Positions 16,024 through 22,764 of a stretch of DNA of 42,290 nt are shown here, piece after piece. Under the pieces are notes generated by a model. The model ran no database searches and was not told the DNA's origin. It saw only the letters and a list, made by a program, of their open reading frames with translations. Where the stretch lies: assembly GCF_025370785.1 (NCBI RefSeq), contig NZ_JAMXFA010000052.1:1-42290 (forward strand), in the 5' to 3' direction. This DNA comes from Laspinema olomoucense D3b (lineage in GTDB: Bacteria > Cyanobacteriota > Cyanobacteriia > Cyanobacteriales > Laspinemataceae). The first letter of the stretch is position 1. Each line of letters starts with the position of its first letter. The position numbers and the translations under genes are program-made.

Positions 16024-16242
16024 TTAAAATCGCTCCAAATCAAAGTAACCTAGATGATAATAGTCCCATTCTTCCGTTAGAAGTTGGTCTAAATATTCAA
16101 CCTCTTCTACTTCAGATTCTTTGAACTGTTCATCGGTTGATAGAATCCGTGGGGGTGATATTTCCTGGAGGGCGGTAGACTTTAAGGGATGGGGTAAGCC
16201 AACCGCATGGGTAGGCTCAACATTCAGCTTAGGGTTTGTCAT
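16024..16242 (-). CDS. Small acidic hypothetical protein, 72 aa
   Basis: Unrecognised. The C-terminal half is very acidic (FKESEVEEVEYLDQLL) and ends with WDYYHLGYFDLERF, a Tyr/Phe-rich tail. Acidic peptides of this kind can be DNA mimics or adaptors, but nothing in the sequence settles this. It is 35 bp upstream of the 99-aa gene start. Confidence 0.5.
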   Translation of the reverse strand: MTNPKLNVEPTHAVGLPHPLKSTALQEISPPRILSTDEQFKESEVEEVEYLDQLLTEEWDYYHLGYFDLERF

Positions 16243-16272
16243 TTTAGGTAAAATACTCCATTAGAAAAGTCG

Positions 16273-16307
16273 GGAAAGCTGAGTTAAGTGTTAACTTTCA
16301 GCTTTCC
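16273..16307. terminator. Hairpin between two small leftward genes
   Basis: A 10-bp stem GGAAAGCTGA/TCAGCTTTCC with a 15-nt loop lies in the 120-bp gap between the 72-aa gene and the 124-aa gene. The following bases on either strand have only four to five T, so it may be an RNA-processing or attenuation site rather than a full terminator. Confidence 0.5.
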
Positions 16308-16363
16308 TGATGTTTTTGCTCAAAGGGATAGGGGCGTTAAGGACGGCTCAACCTGGTCAACTT

Positions 16364-16738
16364 CTAATAGGCACGAGTTCGAGAATTTTGAGGGAACTGG
16401 GTAGATGTAGAGGAAGTAAAAGGGACTGATTCCGTTGATTCACTGGGACGTTCAACGGAAGACAGGTTCGTTGAAAGTGGATTTACAGCGGAGGAATTTG
16501 GCGAGGAACTGGGGGAGATAGATTTTGTTAAATTTTCAGGTAAATCTACTCCCATTTCCTTAAGTTTGACTTGAATTAAAGCCAATCGTTGTTCTTGACT
16601 GAGGGAGGGTACAGTTTGACACAATTCGTCATCTTGTAATTCCATCCAAGCCTGAATTACTGCTTGGTTTCGTGCGTTTTTAAGTTGAGAGATTGCTTGT
16701 CTACGAAGGGTTTCGATGGGGTGACGTTTGCTTGGCAT
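16364..16738 (-). CDS. Hypothetical protein, 124 aa
   Basis: Unrecognised. ATG at 16738 is preferred over a TTG at 16753. The N-terminal ~70 residues are basic and helical (RHPIETLRRQAISQLKNAR, then QEQRLALIQVKLKEMGV); the remaining ~55 are Ser/Thr/Pro-rich and probably disordered. It follows the primase gene in the leftward operon and could be an accessory DNA-binding protein. Confidence 0.55.
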   Translation of the reverse strand: MPSKRHPIETLRRQAISQLKNARNQAVIQAWMELQDDELCQTVPSLSQEQRLALIQVKLKEMGVDLPENLTKSISPSSSPNSSAVNPLSTNLSSVERPSESTESVPFTSSTSTQFPQNSRTRAY

Positions 16739-16792
16739 ATAGGTTTTCAACAATGTTCAGCAAAACTCGGCGTAGCCGCTTCAGCTAAAAAG

Positions 16793-17710
16793 TTAAAAGC
16801 GACCCGCATACCAATAAAGACTGCCGACTGTGAGAGAATGGGGGTGAAAACCTTTCCATTTGTAGGTACATTCACCGGGTTTATACTTAAAAGATTGTTG
16901 ACTCCAGGAATCCCAAGCTCCCAGTAAATCAGGATGAATGGCTTTGAGGGTCAGCCCGATTTTAATCCAGTCATGATAGCTGTCGGCGAACCTAGGATGA
17001 ATCGCTTGAAGTACCGTATTCACCCAGTTTAAATGGGATGGAACAGCAGGTAGTAAAGTGGCTTTGGGATAGACTCGCTGATAGCGGGGATGAATGGGGG
17101 AACGATGGAGTTGAGGGGTGGGATGGGTTTGATTTAAGAAGTTGAGCAACCTTCGGGGAATCGGCGCAACCTGGGTTTCGGCGGGGGACAAATTGCACAA
17201 CCAATGGTAAGCGCCGGTGAGAGGATGGGGGCTAGGAGGCAGCACAGATTGGTGTCCGATTCCTCGGATTTCTAAGATTTCTGAGGATGCGGTGCGGATT
17301 TTTTGCGATCGCACCACTTGATTGGGAGCCAGCTTAAGTAAATACTGTGCTCTGAAAGGCAACCCCGAACTAAAGGCCACAGTGGGGGGGAGTTCTTGAT
17401 TGCCACAGAGTTCATAGAGTTTTGCCTGGGCCGATTCTCCATCAACATCAACAGCAATCAAAAATTCCTCGGGATTCGGTCCGGTCAATAACCCAAATCC
17501 TTGGGGCCGGATAAAGTAGGGTTTGAGCTGGCGATCGTTGATGGGAACGGCACCATATTGCAGGAGGTTTTCCTGAAATTGCTGGGACCTTAACGGATGC
17601 TGCTGCCATTGATAGCCAAGGGGCCTCTTACAATGGGAGGTCGGAACAAGCGGCCAATGGGCTGGCAGCATTTGCAGCCCATTGAGCAATTGCGTTAGAT
17701 CAGAAGACAT
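16793..17710 (-). CDS. Primase-polymerase (PrimPol) with PriCT-2 domain
   Basis: A 305-aa replication protein. The N-terminal bifunctional primase/polymerase domain has the metal-binding D88-x-D90 in FLIAVDVDGES and the H153 region GIGHQSVLPPSPHP. The C-terminal ~75 residues (HDWIKIGLTLKAIHP, then CTYKWKGFHPHSLTVGSLYWYA) match the PriCT-2 domain found after PrimPol. Such proteins make primers, and often extend them, on plasmid or phage DNA; most are fused to a helicase, which is missing here. The neighbouring AAA ATPase and SSBs support a replication role. ATG 17710 starts directly before the domain. Confidence 0.82.
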   Translation of the reverse strand: MSSDLTQLLNGLQMLPAHWPLVPTSHCKRPLGYQWQQHPLRSQQFQENLLQYGAVPINDRQLKPYFIRPQGFGLLTGPNPEEFLIAVDVDGESAQAKLYELCGNQELPPTVAFSSGLPFRAQYLLKLAPNQVVRSQKIRTASSEILEIRGIGHQSVLPPSPHPLTGAYHWLCNLSPAETQVAPIPRRLLNFLNQTHPTPQLHRSPIHPRYQRVYPKATLLPAVPSHLNWVNTVLQAIHPRFADSYHDWIKIGLTLKAIHPDLLGAWDSWSQQSFKYKPGECTYKWKGFHPHSLTVGSLYWYAGRF

Positions 17711-17723
17711 GATGCAGAAGTAA

Positions 17724-18287
17724 CTAATCCCAGATCATAAATTGGGTACGAAGGTCGGTACTGCCCTGTTTATCGGGTTTAGAGGAAATGACCCTTGGGA
17801 ACTGATTACGAATTTCGTCTAAGCTCGGAGGGGGCGAAAATGGTAATTCCAGCCGGGTATCAACCAAGGGGTAATTAATATTTTCCAGGTAAGTTTTTCC
17901 ATCAAAACCATAGGGTAAATTTAAGGCTTCAAAGTCGTACATAAACCAGGTATTTCCAGTACGAGAGTTTTGCTCATCCAAGGTAATCCGCGTGGTTACT
18001 GTATTGAGAGGAGCTTTTAAGTTTTGACGATAGTCTAAGAAAGACCGGAGGGCGTTAGAATTGCCGCTTGAAAGGAGAGCATAAGACCAATCTAAGTTTG
18101 AATCTAAAAAGCACAAACCAATCCACTCTTGCTGAAGCATATTGGAAAAAGGTCGCCCTAGGATAGGCGGGGTTGCGTATAAGATGATGGCATCTAAATG
18201 TTGCTCATTGATAGGTTGGATTTGTCGTTCTACTTCACGGTAAATGACGCCCTGGGAGCGATTAAATCGATAGTGCTGAATTCTCAT
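17724..18287 (-). CDS. Hypothetical protein between AAA ATPase and primase, 187 aa
   Basis: Unrecognised. It looks globular and soluble, with a mixed alpha/beta pattern (LDAIILYATPPI, EWIGLCFLDSNLDWSYALL) and no membrane segment. The C-terminal 40 residues are polar. It lies 13 bp upstream of the primase start, so the two are likely co-transcribed and functionally linked; no catalytic motif is visible. Confidence 0.55.
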   Translation of the reverse strand: MRIQHYRFNRSQGVIYREVERQIQPINEQHLDAIILYATPPILGRPFSNMLQQEWIGLCFLDSNLDWSYALLSSGNSNALRSFLDYRQNLKAPLNTVTTRITLDEQNSRTGNTWFMYDFEALNLPYGFDGKTYLENINYPLVDTRLELPFSPPPSLDEIRNQFPRVISSKPDKQGSTDLRTQFMIWD

Positions 18288-18314
18288 GGCAATTAATGAC
18301 TTTAAAGAATTAAA

Positions 18315-18348
18315 ACCCGAGCATTGATGGGGTTGTTCAAGCTCGGGT
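18315..18348 (-). terminator. Attenuator-like hairpin after the AAA gene
   Basis: ACCCGAGC pairs with GCTCGGGT (8 bp, 18-nt loop), followed on the minus strand by TTTTAATTC. It lies between the AAA ATPase and the next leftward gene. The short T run suggests partial termination. Confidence 0.45.
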
Positions 18349-18356
18349 ATAAGTGT

Positions 18357-19958
18357 CTACCACTCAATATGTCGAGAGTTTTGAGTAATAGAAGAAGATT
18401 CGGTTGAGGGATTTGCCCAAAGGGTTTGGGAAGAAGCGGCCCAATTGCGTAGATCAAGCAATTCTTGATTTCTACCGCCCCATTGGGGACGACGTCCGCG
18501 CAATTTATTGAGCAAGGCTCCAACATCTACCTGCCCAGGATGCTTTTCTACCCAAGCGGTTGTGGCACATTCTGAGACAACCCCATTGATTTCGGCTCCC
18601 GTATAAGATTCAGATTCAGCAGCCAGCAACTCGACTGCCTCGGTGGGGAGTGAAATACTGAATTTTTCCAGCAAAGCCTGCCAAATTTCAAGGCGGGCGT
18701 TAACATCGGGGATATCGACAAAGAAACATTGAAATCGCCGCAACTGTTCAGCGGTTAGATTCCAAGGCCGGTTCGCGGTGGCAACTAAAATTACATCGCT
18801 TTGGTGTTCTTGTAACCAGGTCAGGAGAAAGGCGATCGTCCTGGCAGAGGTGCCGCCATCATTTTCTCCATTAGAGTTTGCCAATTGTTTGTCAATTTCA
18901 TCAGCCCAGAGGATGCAAGGCGCACAGGCTTCAGCGATTTCTAGCAATCCTCGGAGGTTCGCTTCACTACCTCCGAGGTGTTTGTTCATCAACCGGCCCA
19001 TGTCCAGTTGGAGCAAGGGGATATTCCATTGTTGCGCCAGGGTCTTGGCAAACAAACTTTTGCCCGTTCCCGCAGGCCCTACTACCAACACCCCCTTAGT
19101 GAGGTGTAAATTGTATTGCGATCGCCCCACGGGGTCAAGTAAAAGGGGCAACTGTGAGTCCGCCCAAGTTTGGACCGCACTCAGCCCCCGCACTGCTACA
19201 TCTGGCGGATTGCCGAAAATGATACCCGAACTCGCCAAGCGCTGCACTTTTAATGTTTTGACCTGTTCGAGCGCATCGGAGGTAAAGCTAAACTGTTGAA
19301 GGGCTACTAACTGTAAAATATCTTCGATTGCTTCACTGGTTAAACCTTGGCAGGTACGGATTAATTGTTGCCATTCGCTAGAGGTAAGTGAAATAGGAAA
19401 TTCCACCCCAGCTAATCTGGCGCTTTGTGCTAAAGATTGCATTTTTTTATCAATTAAAGCACTAATTTCACCGGAGTTAGGAAGAGGATTGGGGAGCAGC
19501 CAAACTAGGTCTTGAAAATGTGCCGGAATGTTGCCGGTCCCATCTAAAATAAAGAGTCGATGATGGGAACGTTTTAGTTGGTAAAAGCAATCAATTGCCA
19601 ATCGGATAAAATCAGGACGAGCTTCGGGACTTTCAATGAACCTCCAAATATCTTTAGCAATAATCAAAGTAGGATGATTTAGCTCCAGCTTAGATTCGAG
19701 ATGATGGAAAAATGTTAGAACGGGATGGGCTTGTGGGTTAACTTCAAGGGGAGCCTCTGTCCGGGGTTCCCCATTTAGTTCCAAAGATGTAAATTGACGA
19801 GCTGCATCCCATTGCCAAGCTCTATCAAAATAAGACTTTTTTTGCAGAGTTTGGACAATCTCATGGATAATAAGTCCTTCATCAGCGCTGGGGCTTTTAA
19901 TGAGAAGGGTTGCCATTCCTGCTCTAGCAAAGTTTTGGAGTTGGTTGGGGTCAATCAT
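18357..19958 (-). CDS. Ycf46-like AAA ATPase
   Basis: A 533-aa AAA-family ATPase. The N-terminal ~240 residues have the layout of Ycf46-type proteins: a first, degenerate P-loop-like region (TLLIKSPSADEGL at 17-29) and ILDGTGNIP near 137-145. The active AAA module has Walker A GPAGTGKS (294-301, K300), Walker B ILWADEID (349-356) and sensor-1 TANRP (394-398). The GGSEANLR pore-side segment is at 329-336. The arginine-finger region is shortened to LRRFQCFFVDIP. With the DUF2997 and DUF1257 genes upstream it forms a set seen in cyanobacteria; the substrate is unknown. Confidence 0.85.
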   Translation of the reverse strand: MIDPNQLQNFARAGMATLLIKSPSADEGLIIHEIVQTLQKKSYFDRAWQWDAARQFTSLELNGEPRTEAPLEVNPQAHPVLTFFHHLESKLELNHPTLIIAKDIWRFIESPEARPDFIRLAIDCFYQLKRSHHRLFILDGTGNIPAHFQDLVWLLPNPLPNSGEISALIDKKMQSLAQSARLAGVEFPISLTSSEWQQLIRTCQGLTSEAIEDILQLVALQQFSFTSDALEQVKTLKVQRLASSGIIFGNPPDVAVRGLSAVQTWADSQLPLLLDPVGRSQYNLHLTKGVLVVGPAGTGKSLFAKTLAQQWNIPLLQLDMGRLMNKHLGGSEANLRGLLEIAEACAPCILWADEIDKQLANSNGENDGGTSARTIAFLLTWLQEHQSDVILVATANRPWNLTAEQLRRFQCFFVDIPDVNARLEIWQALLEKFSISLPTEAVELLAAESESYTGAEINGVVSECATTAWVEKHPGQVDVGALLNKLRGRRPQWGGRNQELLDLRNWAASSQTLWANPSTESSSITQNSRHIEW

Positions 19959-20012
19959 GATAAATCAGTGAAGGTCTAAGTGTTAATTGACTACAAATCT
20001 TTTTCACAAGTC

Positions 20013-20050
20013 AAAGCACCCTCAAAAAACTAGGTTTAAGAGGGCACTTT
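20013..20050 (-). terminator. G-U rich hairpin between the DUF2997-like gene and the AAA gene
   Basis: On the minus strand AAAGUGCCCUC can pair over 11 positions with GAGGGUGCUUU if two G-U wobbles are allowed; on the plus strand two mismatches remain. This strand bias suggests an RNA made leftward. No long T tract follows, so it is attenuator-like. Confidence 0.4.
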
Positions 20051-20066
20051 TTGATAGAGTTAGAGT

Positions 20067-20264
20067 TTAGAATTCGATATTTACAACGGGGTCAGTTGAG
20101 TTCTTATCTTCAAAATATTCCGGTTTGAGTGTTTGGTGGACTAAAGTGCCATTACTTACCAGGGGTTGAGTTAACTCAGTACAGGCACTGCCCGTAGCAT
20201 TTTCTACCTCAACTTTCATTGGTTGGTTGGGAGTGATTGTTACTTTGATAATAGGTTGCGGCAT
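20067..20264 (-). CDS. DUF2997-like small protein
   Basis: A 65-aa protein. The N-terminus IIKVTITPNQPMKVEVENA followed by TGSACTELTQPL resembles DUF2997 (a beta-hairpin with a conserved Gly-x-x-Cys turn). The rest is polar and extended compared with the family. Function is not known; it regularly occurs next to Ycf46-like and DUF1257 genes, which is also its context here. Its ATG follows the DUF1257 gene by 47 bp. Confidence 0.65.
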   Translation of the reverse strand: MPQPIIKVTITPNQPMKVEVENATGSACTELTQPLVSNGTLVHQTLKPEYFEDKNSTDPVVNIEF

Positions 20265-20311
20265 GATAAATTGAGAGATAACTTGGACTGGATGAGCTTG
20301 ATTTGGGAAAA

Positions 20312-20767
20312 TTAGGCCGTTATTTCAGCGTAAGGATCTAATTTTTGGGTAATCGTCACGGTATAAGACCCATTTTCATAAATAGGTTCACCAATATCGA
20401 AAGACGACTGATTGTACAAAACGGGCAGCATCTCCAATTGATATGCAACGGTCAACTGAGCTTGGAAATTTTCTAAGTTTTGGAAGTTTTTCTTCAGCGT
20501 AGAATGGTTGAATTCATAGGAGTCTGCCACGATTTTGTAACACGCGGATTCTGGCTCCCACTGAAATCCTAAGTCTGCTTGACAGGGACTATCTTCACTG
20601 ATAGTCTGACGACGCAGGATAATTTCTGCTTCTGCATAATCACCCCAGGTATTAACCAATTCGGTCGCCTGGTCGTAGACTTCGGGGGTAAGCCCTAATC
20701 GTTCTAAAGCCCGTTTCAGCGCTAATTTGTTGGTAAAAGAGGATTGAATTTGGGAGAAGTGGGACAT
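20312..20767 (-). CDS. DUF1257 (Ycf35-like) protein
   Basis: A 151-aa protein. It begins MSHFSQIQSSFTNKLALKRAL, close to the MSHF-S-x-I...L-x-x-AL start of DUF1257/Ycf35, and carries the family's EIILRRQ, LGFQWEP and YKIVADS segments; the last part (GSYTVTITQKL) also fits. Ycf35 is conserved in cyanobacteria and red-algal plastids, with no settled function. It heads the DUF1257 - DUF2997 - AAA set. An AAAGG sequence sits upstream of the ATG. The ~230 AT-rich bases before it should carry the promoter of the long leftward operon. Confidence 0.78.
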   Translation of the reverse strand: MSHFSQIQSSFTNKLALKRALERLGLTPEVYDQATELVNTWGDYAEAEIILRRQTISEDSPCQADLGFQWEPESACYKIVADSYEFNHSTLKKNFQNLENFQAQLTVAYQLEMLPVLYNQSSFDIGEPIYENGSYTVTITQKLDPYAEITA

Positions 20768-20995
20768 ATTTGATGTACCTTTGTAGGAATTTTCATCTTA
20801 TCCCCGCGTTAGCGGTTTTTATAATATAAAAAAATAGGTTTTTGGATGTTAGAAAAAATTTTATTATGACAAATATAAAATACTTTTTAAACAAAATTTA
20901 TTAGATTAACTTTTAAATACTTGCGGGTATTACAATCATTGATTGAAATACTTTTTGCAGCATTGTAATGTAACCCTATTATTCAAAACCTAAAA

Positions 20996-21043
20996 AAAAC
21001 AAAGTACACTAAACTAAAGTAATAGTTCAGTGTACTTTGTTTT
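20996..21043 (-). terminator. Strong terminator after the SSB-like gene
   Basis: A 15-bp perfect stem AAAACAAAGTACACT/AGTGTACTTTGTTTT with three further pairs beyond one mismatch. On the minus strand it continues into a T tract (complement of 20992-20999). It separates the SSB genes from the DUF1257-headed operon. Confidence 0.88.
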
Positions 21044-21057
21044 AGATTAAGAAGGGT

Positions 21058-21546
21058 TTAGAATGGGATGAGTTCTTCGTCATCCACGGGGGAATGACCA
21101 TTAGATGGAGCGGTTGCTAAGCCTACAGGTTGTTGCGTCGGCTGAGGTTGGCGATGAGAAGCTGCTGGGGCATGGGCAACGCGAGGTTGAGTAGTCGGCG
21201 CAGTAGTAGATTGAATGGTCGGGGGAGATACTTCGAGGGAGACCGAGTTCCCTTGGCGGAGGATTTGAGATTCTTCGACGTGGAAGTTCGCCACCTTGTC
21301 CTTGTGGGTTTGGCGGTCTACCGAGAATATATTGAGTTCTCCGATGGCGACAACAACTCCATTAATACCTGCTTGGGCAATGGTTTGTGCAGGTTCACCA
21401 TAAGCGGTGAATGCCAACGGATAAATTTGTGTTTGTTTGCCGTCAAAGAATTGAAACGAACTGAAACCCATCACCTGGATGTTGCCATCAGAGGTATGAC
21501 CAACTTGGATGGAATCGAGCCGTAATTTGAAGGAAAAGATATTCAT
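21058..21546 (-). CDS. Diverged SSB-like protein with acidic C-terminal tip
   Basis: A 162-aa protein. The first ~105 residues look like an OB-fold (SFKLRLDSIQVGHTSDG, IYPLAFTAYG, INGVVVAIGELNIFS), then comes a Pro/Gln/Ala-rich linker, ending in DDEELIPF. That tail resembles the acidic DDDIPF tip by which bacterial SSBs recruit partner proteins. The fold assignment is weaker than the tail. A good AGGAG site precedes the ATG by 9 nt. It follows a canonical ssb gene, which lacks this kind of tip. Confidence 0.68.
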   Translation of the reverse strand: MNIFSFKLRLDSIQVGHTSDGNIQVMGFSSFQFFDGKQTQIYPLAFTAYGEPAQTIAQAGINGVVVAIGELNIFSVDRQTHKDKVANFHVEESQILRQGNSVSLEVSPPTIQSTTAPTTQPRVAHAPAASHRQPQPTQQPVGLATAPSNGHSPVDDEELIPF

Positions 21547-21581
21547 ATGGAAAATCTCCTAATTCAATTGTTCACAAAAAA

Positions 21582-21613
21582 AGCGCGACCGCGCCAACAG
21601 GCCCGACCGCGCT
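21582..21613 (-). terminator. GC-rich terminator between the two SSB genes
   Basis: On the minus strand AGCGCG pairs with CGCGCT around a GC-rich loop with two GCGCGGTCG copies, and a run of seven T follows. This is a typical intrinsic terminator for the ssb transcript, probably partial, since the next gene starts about 35 bp later. Confidence 0.65.
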
Positions 21614-21633
21614 CATCAAGATGTAAAGTAAAT

Positions 21634-21993
21634 TTAGAAGTCGTTAGGGTTGGAAGTAGAAGAATTGTCGGAATCTGAATCAGCAGGTTTGCTTCCAAGG
21701 AGTTCTAAGCGACGGCCTTTTATGACAGGTCGAGAACGGACTTCACCCGTATTGGGGTCGGTCCATTCATCCAACTTTAAAGAGCCAGAAATGCCGACAG
21801 TCGAGCCTTTTCTCACATAGTTGCCAGCTACTTCGGCAGTTTTCCCCCAGAGTTCGATGGCAAACCAATTGGGTTGGTCTGAGCGTGAGTTTCGGTTGAC
21901 AGCTATCGAAAATTTGGCAAGAACTCGCCCGGACTCAAAATAGCGAAGTTCGGGGTTTTGGCCGACTCGTCCGACAATGTGAGCAGTATTCAT
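21634..21993 (-). CDS. ssb: Single-stranded DNA-binding protein
   Basis: A 119-aa OB-fold SSB. It reads MNTAHIVGRVGQNPELRYF, then SIAVNR, WFAIELWGKTAEVAGNYVRKG and GISGSLKLDEW, all standard for the cyanobacterial short SSB class. It coats single-stranded DNA during replication and repair. The C-terminal tail is short, Ser/Asn-rich and ends NPNDF, so the classical DDDIPF tip is weak; the following gene supplies one. An AAGGA site lies 9 nt before the ATG. It is the first gene of the leftward replication block. Confidence 0.92.
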   Translation of the reverse strand: MNTAHIVGRVGQNPELRYFESGRVLAKFSIAVNRNSRSDQPNWFAIELWGKTAEVAGNYVRKGSTVGISGSLKLDEWTDPNTGEVRSRPVIKGRRLELLGSKPADSDSDNSSTSNPNDF

Positions 21994-22029
21994 AAGGTCA
22001 ATTCCTTATTTAATTGTGTTCATAGCAAT

Positions 22030-22044
22030 GGCGCGTCCGCGCCC
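22030..22044. promoter_or_regulatory. Small GC hairpin in the ssb leader
   Basis: GGCGC-GTCCG-CGCC lies about 40 bp upstream of ssb. Similar GCGCGxCCGCGCC blocks occur downstream of the gene. It may be a protein-binding or RNA-stability element; the evidence is slight. Confidence 0.25.
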
Positions 22045-22102
22045 CAACTAAGTAATGGAATTTGCTATGAAAGATAAAGGACGACTTACGCTATCGTTAA
22101 TT

Positions 22103-22462
22103 AGGGCGGTTTCATTCTCTAAAATTTTGCCCGCGCCAAAACCCGCAACGGAAGAAAATTGGATCTGGTTTTTTGTGGGGCAGCACCCTTAATCTCAAGA
22201 GAAAGATGGCCCTTTCCTTCGGGGCGATCGGTTAGCCAATACTAAACTGGAAAAGAGTGGCCCCGTCGTTTGAGGCGATCGGTCAACTGCCACCAAGACC
22301 TACCACTGAGGCGATCGGTCAACTGCCACCAAGACCTACCACTGAGATGCTCAATAGGTCCTTTTGGCGATGAAGAAGATGGCCCCGTCGTTTGCGGCGA
22401 GGCGATCACTCAGCCCATACCTAACTGGAAAGAATGGGTCTTTCCTTTGAGGCGATCGCATC
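22103..22462. repeat. Repeat block, partner of 27935-28252
   Basis: Starting at TTTCATT...TAAAATTTTGCCCGCGCC, then the GGGGCAGCACCCTTAAT segment, then GGAAAAGAGTGGCCCCGTCGTTTGAG, this ~350-bp stretch matches 27935-28252 in the same order and orientation. It includes the GATGAAGAAGATGGCCCCGTCG and AAAGAATGGGTCTTT segments. It contains the 3' half of the palindrome-bearing repeat family without the palindrome. The whole 21994-22764 interval has no credible gene. Confidence 0.75.
22272..22343. repeat. Perfect 36-bp tandem duplication
   Basis: 22272-22307 and 22308-22343 are identical, each starting GAGGCGATCGGTCAACTGCC. The related block at about 28100-28135 has only one diverged copy, so the duplication is local and recent. 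Confidence 0.92.
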
Positions 22463-22764
22463 AGCCCGTACCAAGACCTACCCCCGGACTGAAGGCAGAC
22501 CAATCTTATGGGTTTAGGAAAGGAGGGTCCTTTTCTTCAGGGCAATCGGTCAACTGCCGCCAAGCTGATCGCCTGAGAGAATCACAATCACAACTGGCCC
22601 CCAAATGCAAACCAAGTGGTCCTATTTTCCTGGAGAAGAATGGCCTATTCTTCGGGGTGTTCGGTCAGCCACTAAACGAGTAGTGGACTGAAGGCAGGTA
22701 ACCTATGATAGTTCTGAAGTGGAGGCGATCGCACCCACCGCCATTTATTAGGCATTATTGTTGA

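Noticed and set aside
22270-22683. A 137-codon plus-strand frame between ssb and the CHAT gene
   Set aside because: It is a translation of the dispersed repeat units, including the 36-bp tandem duplication, and has no start signal.
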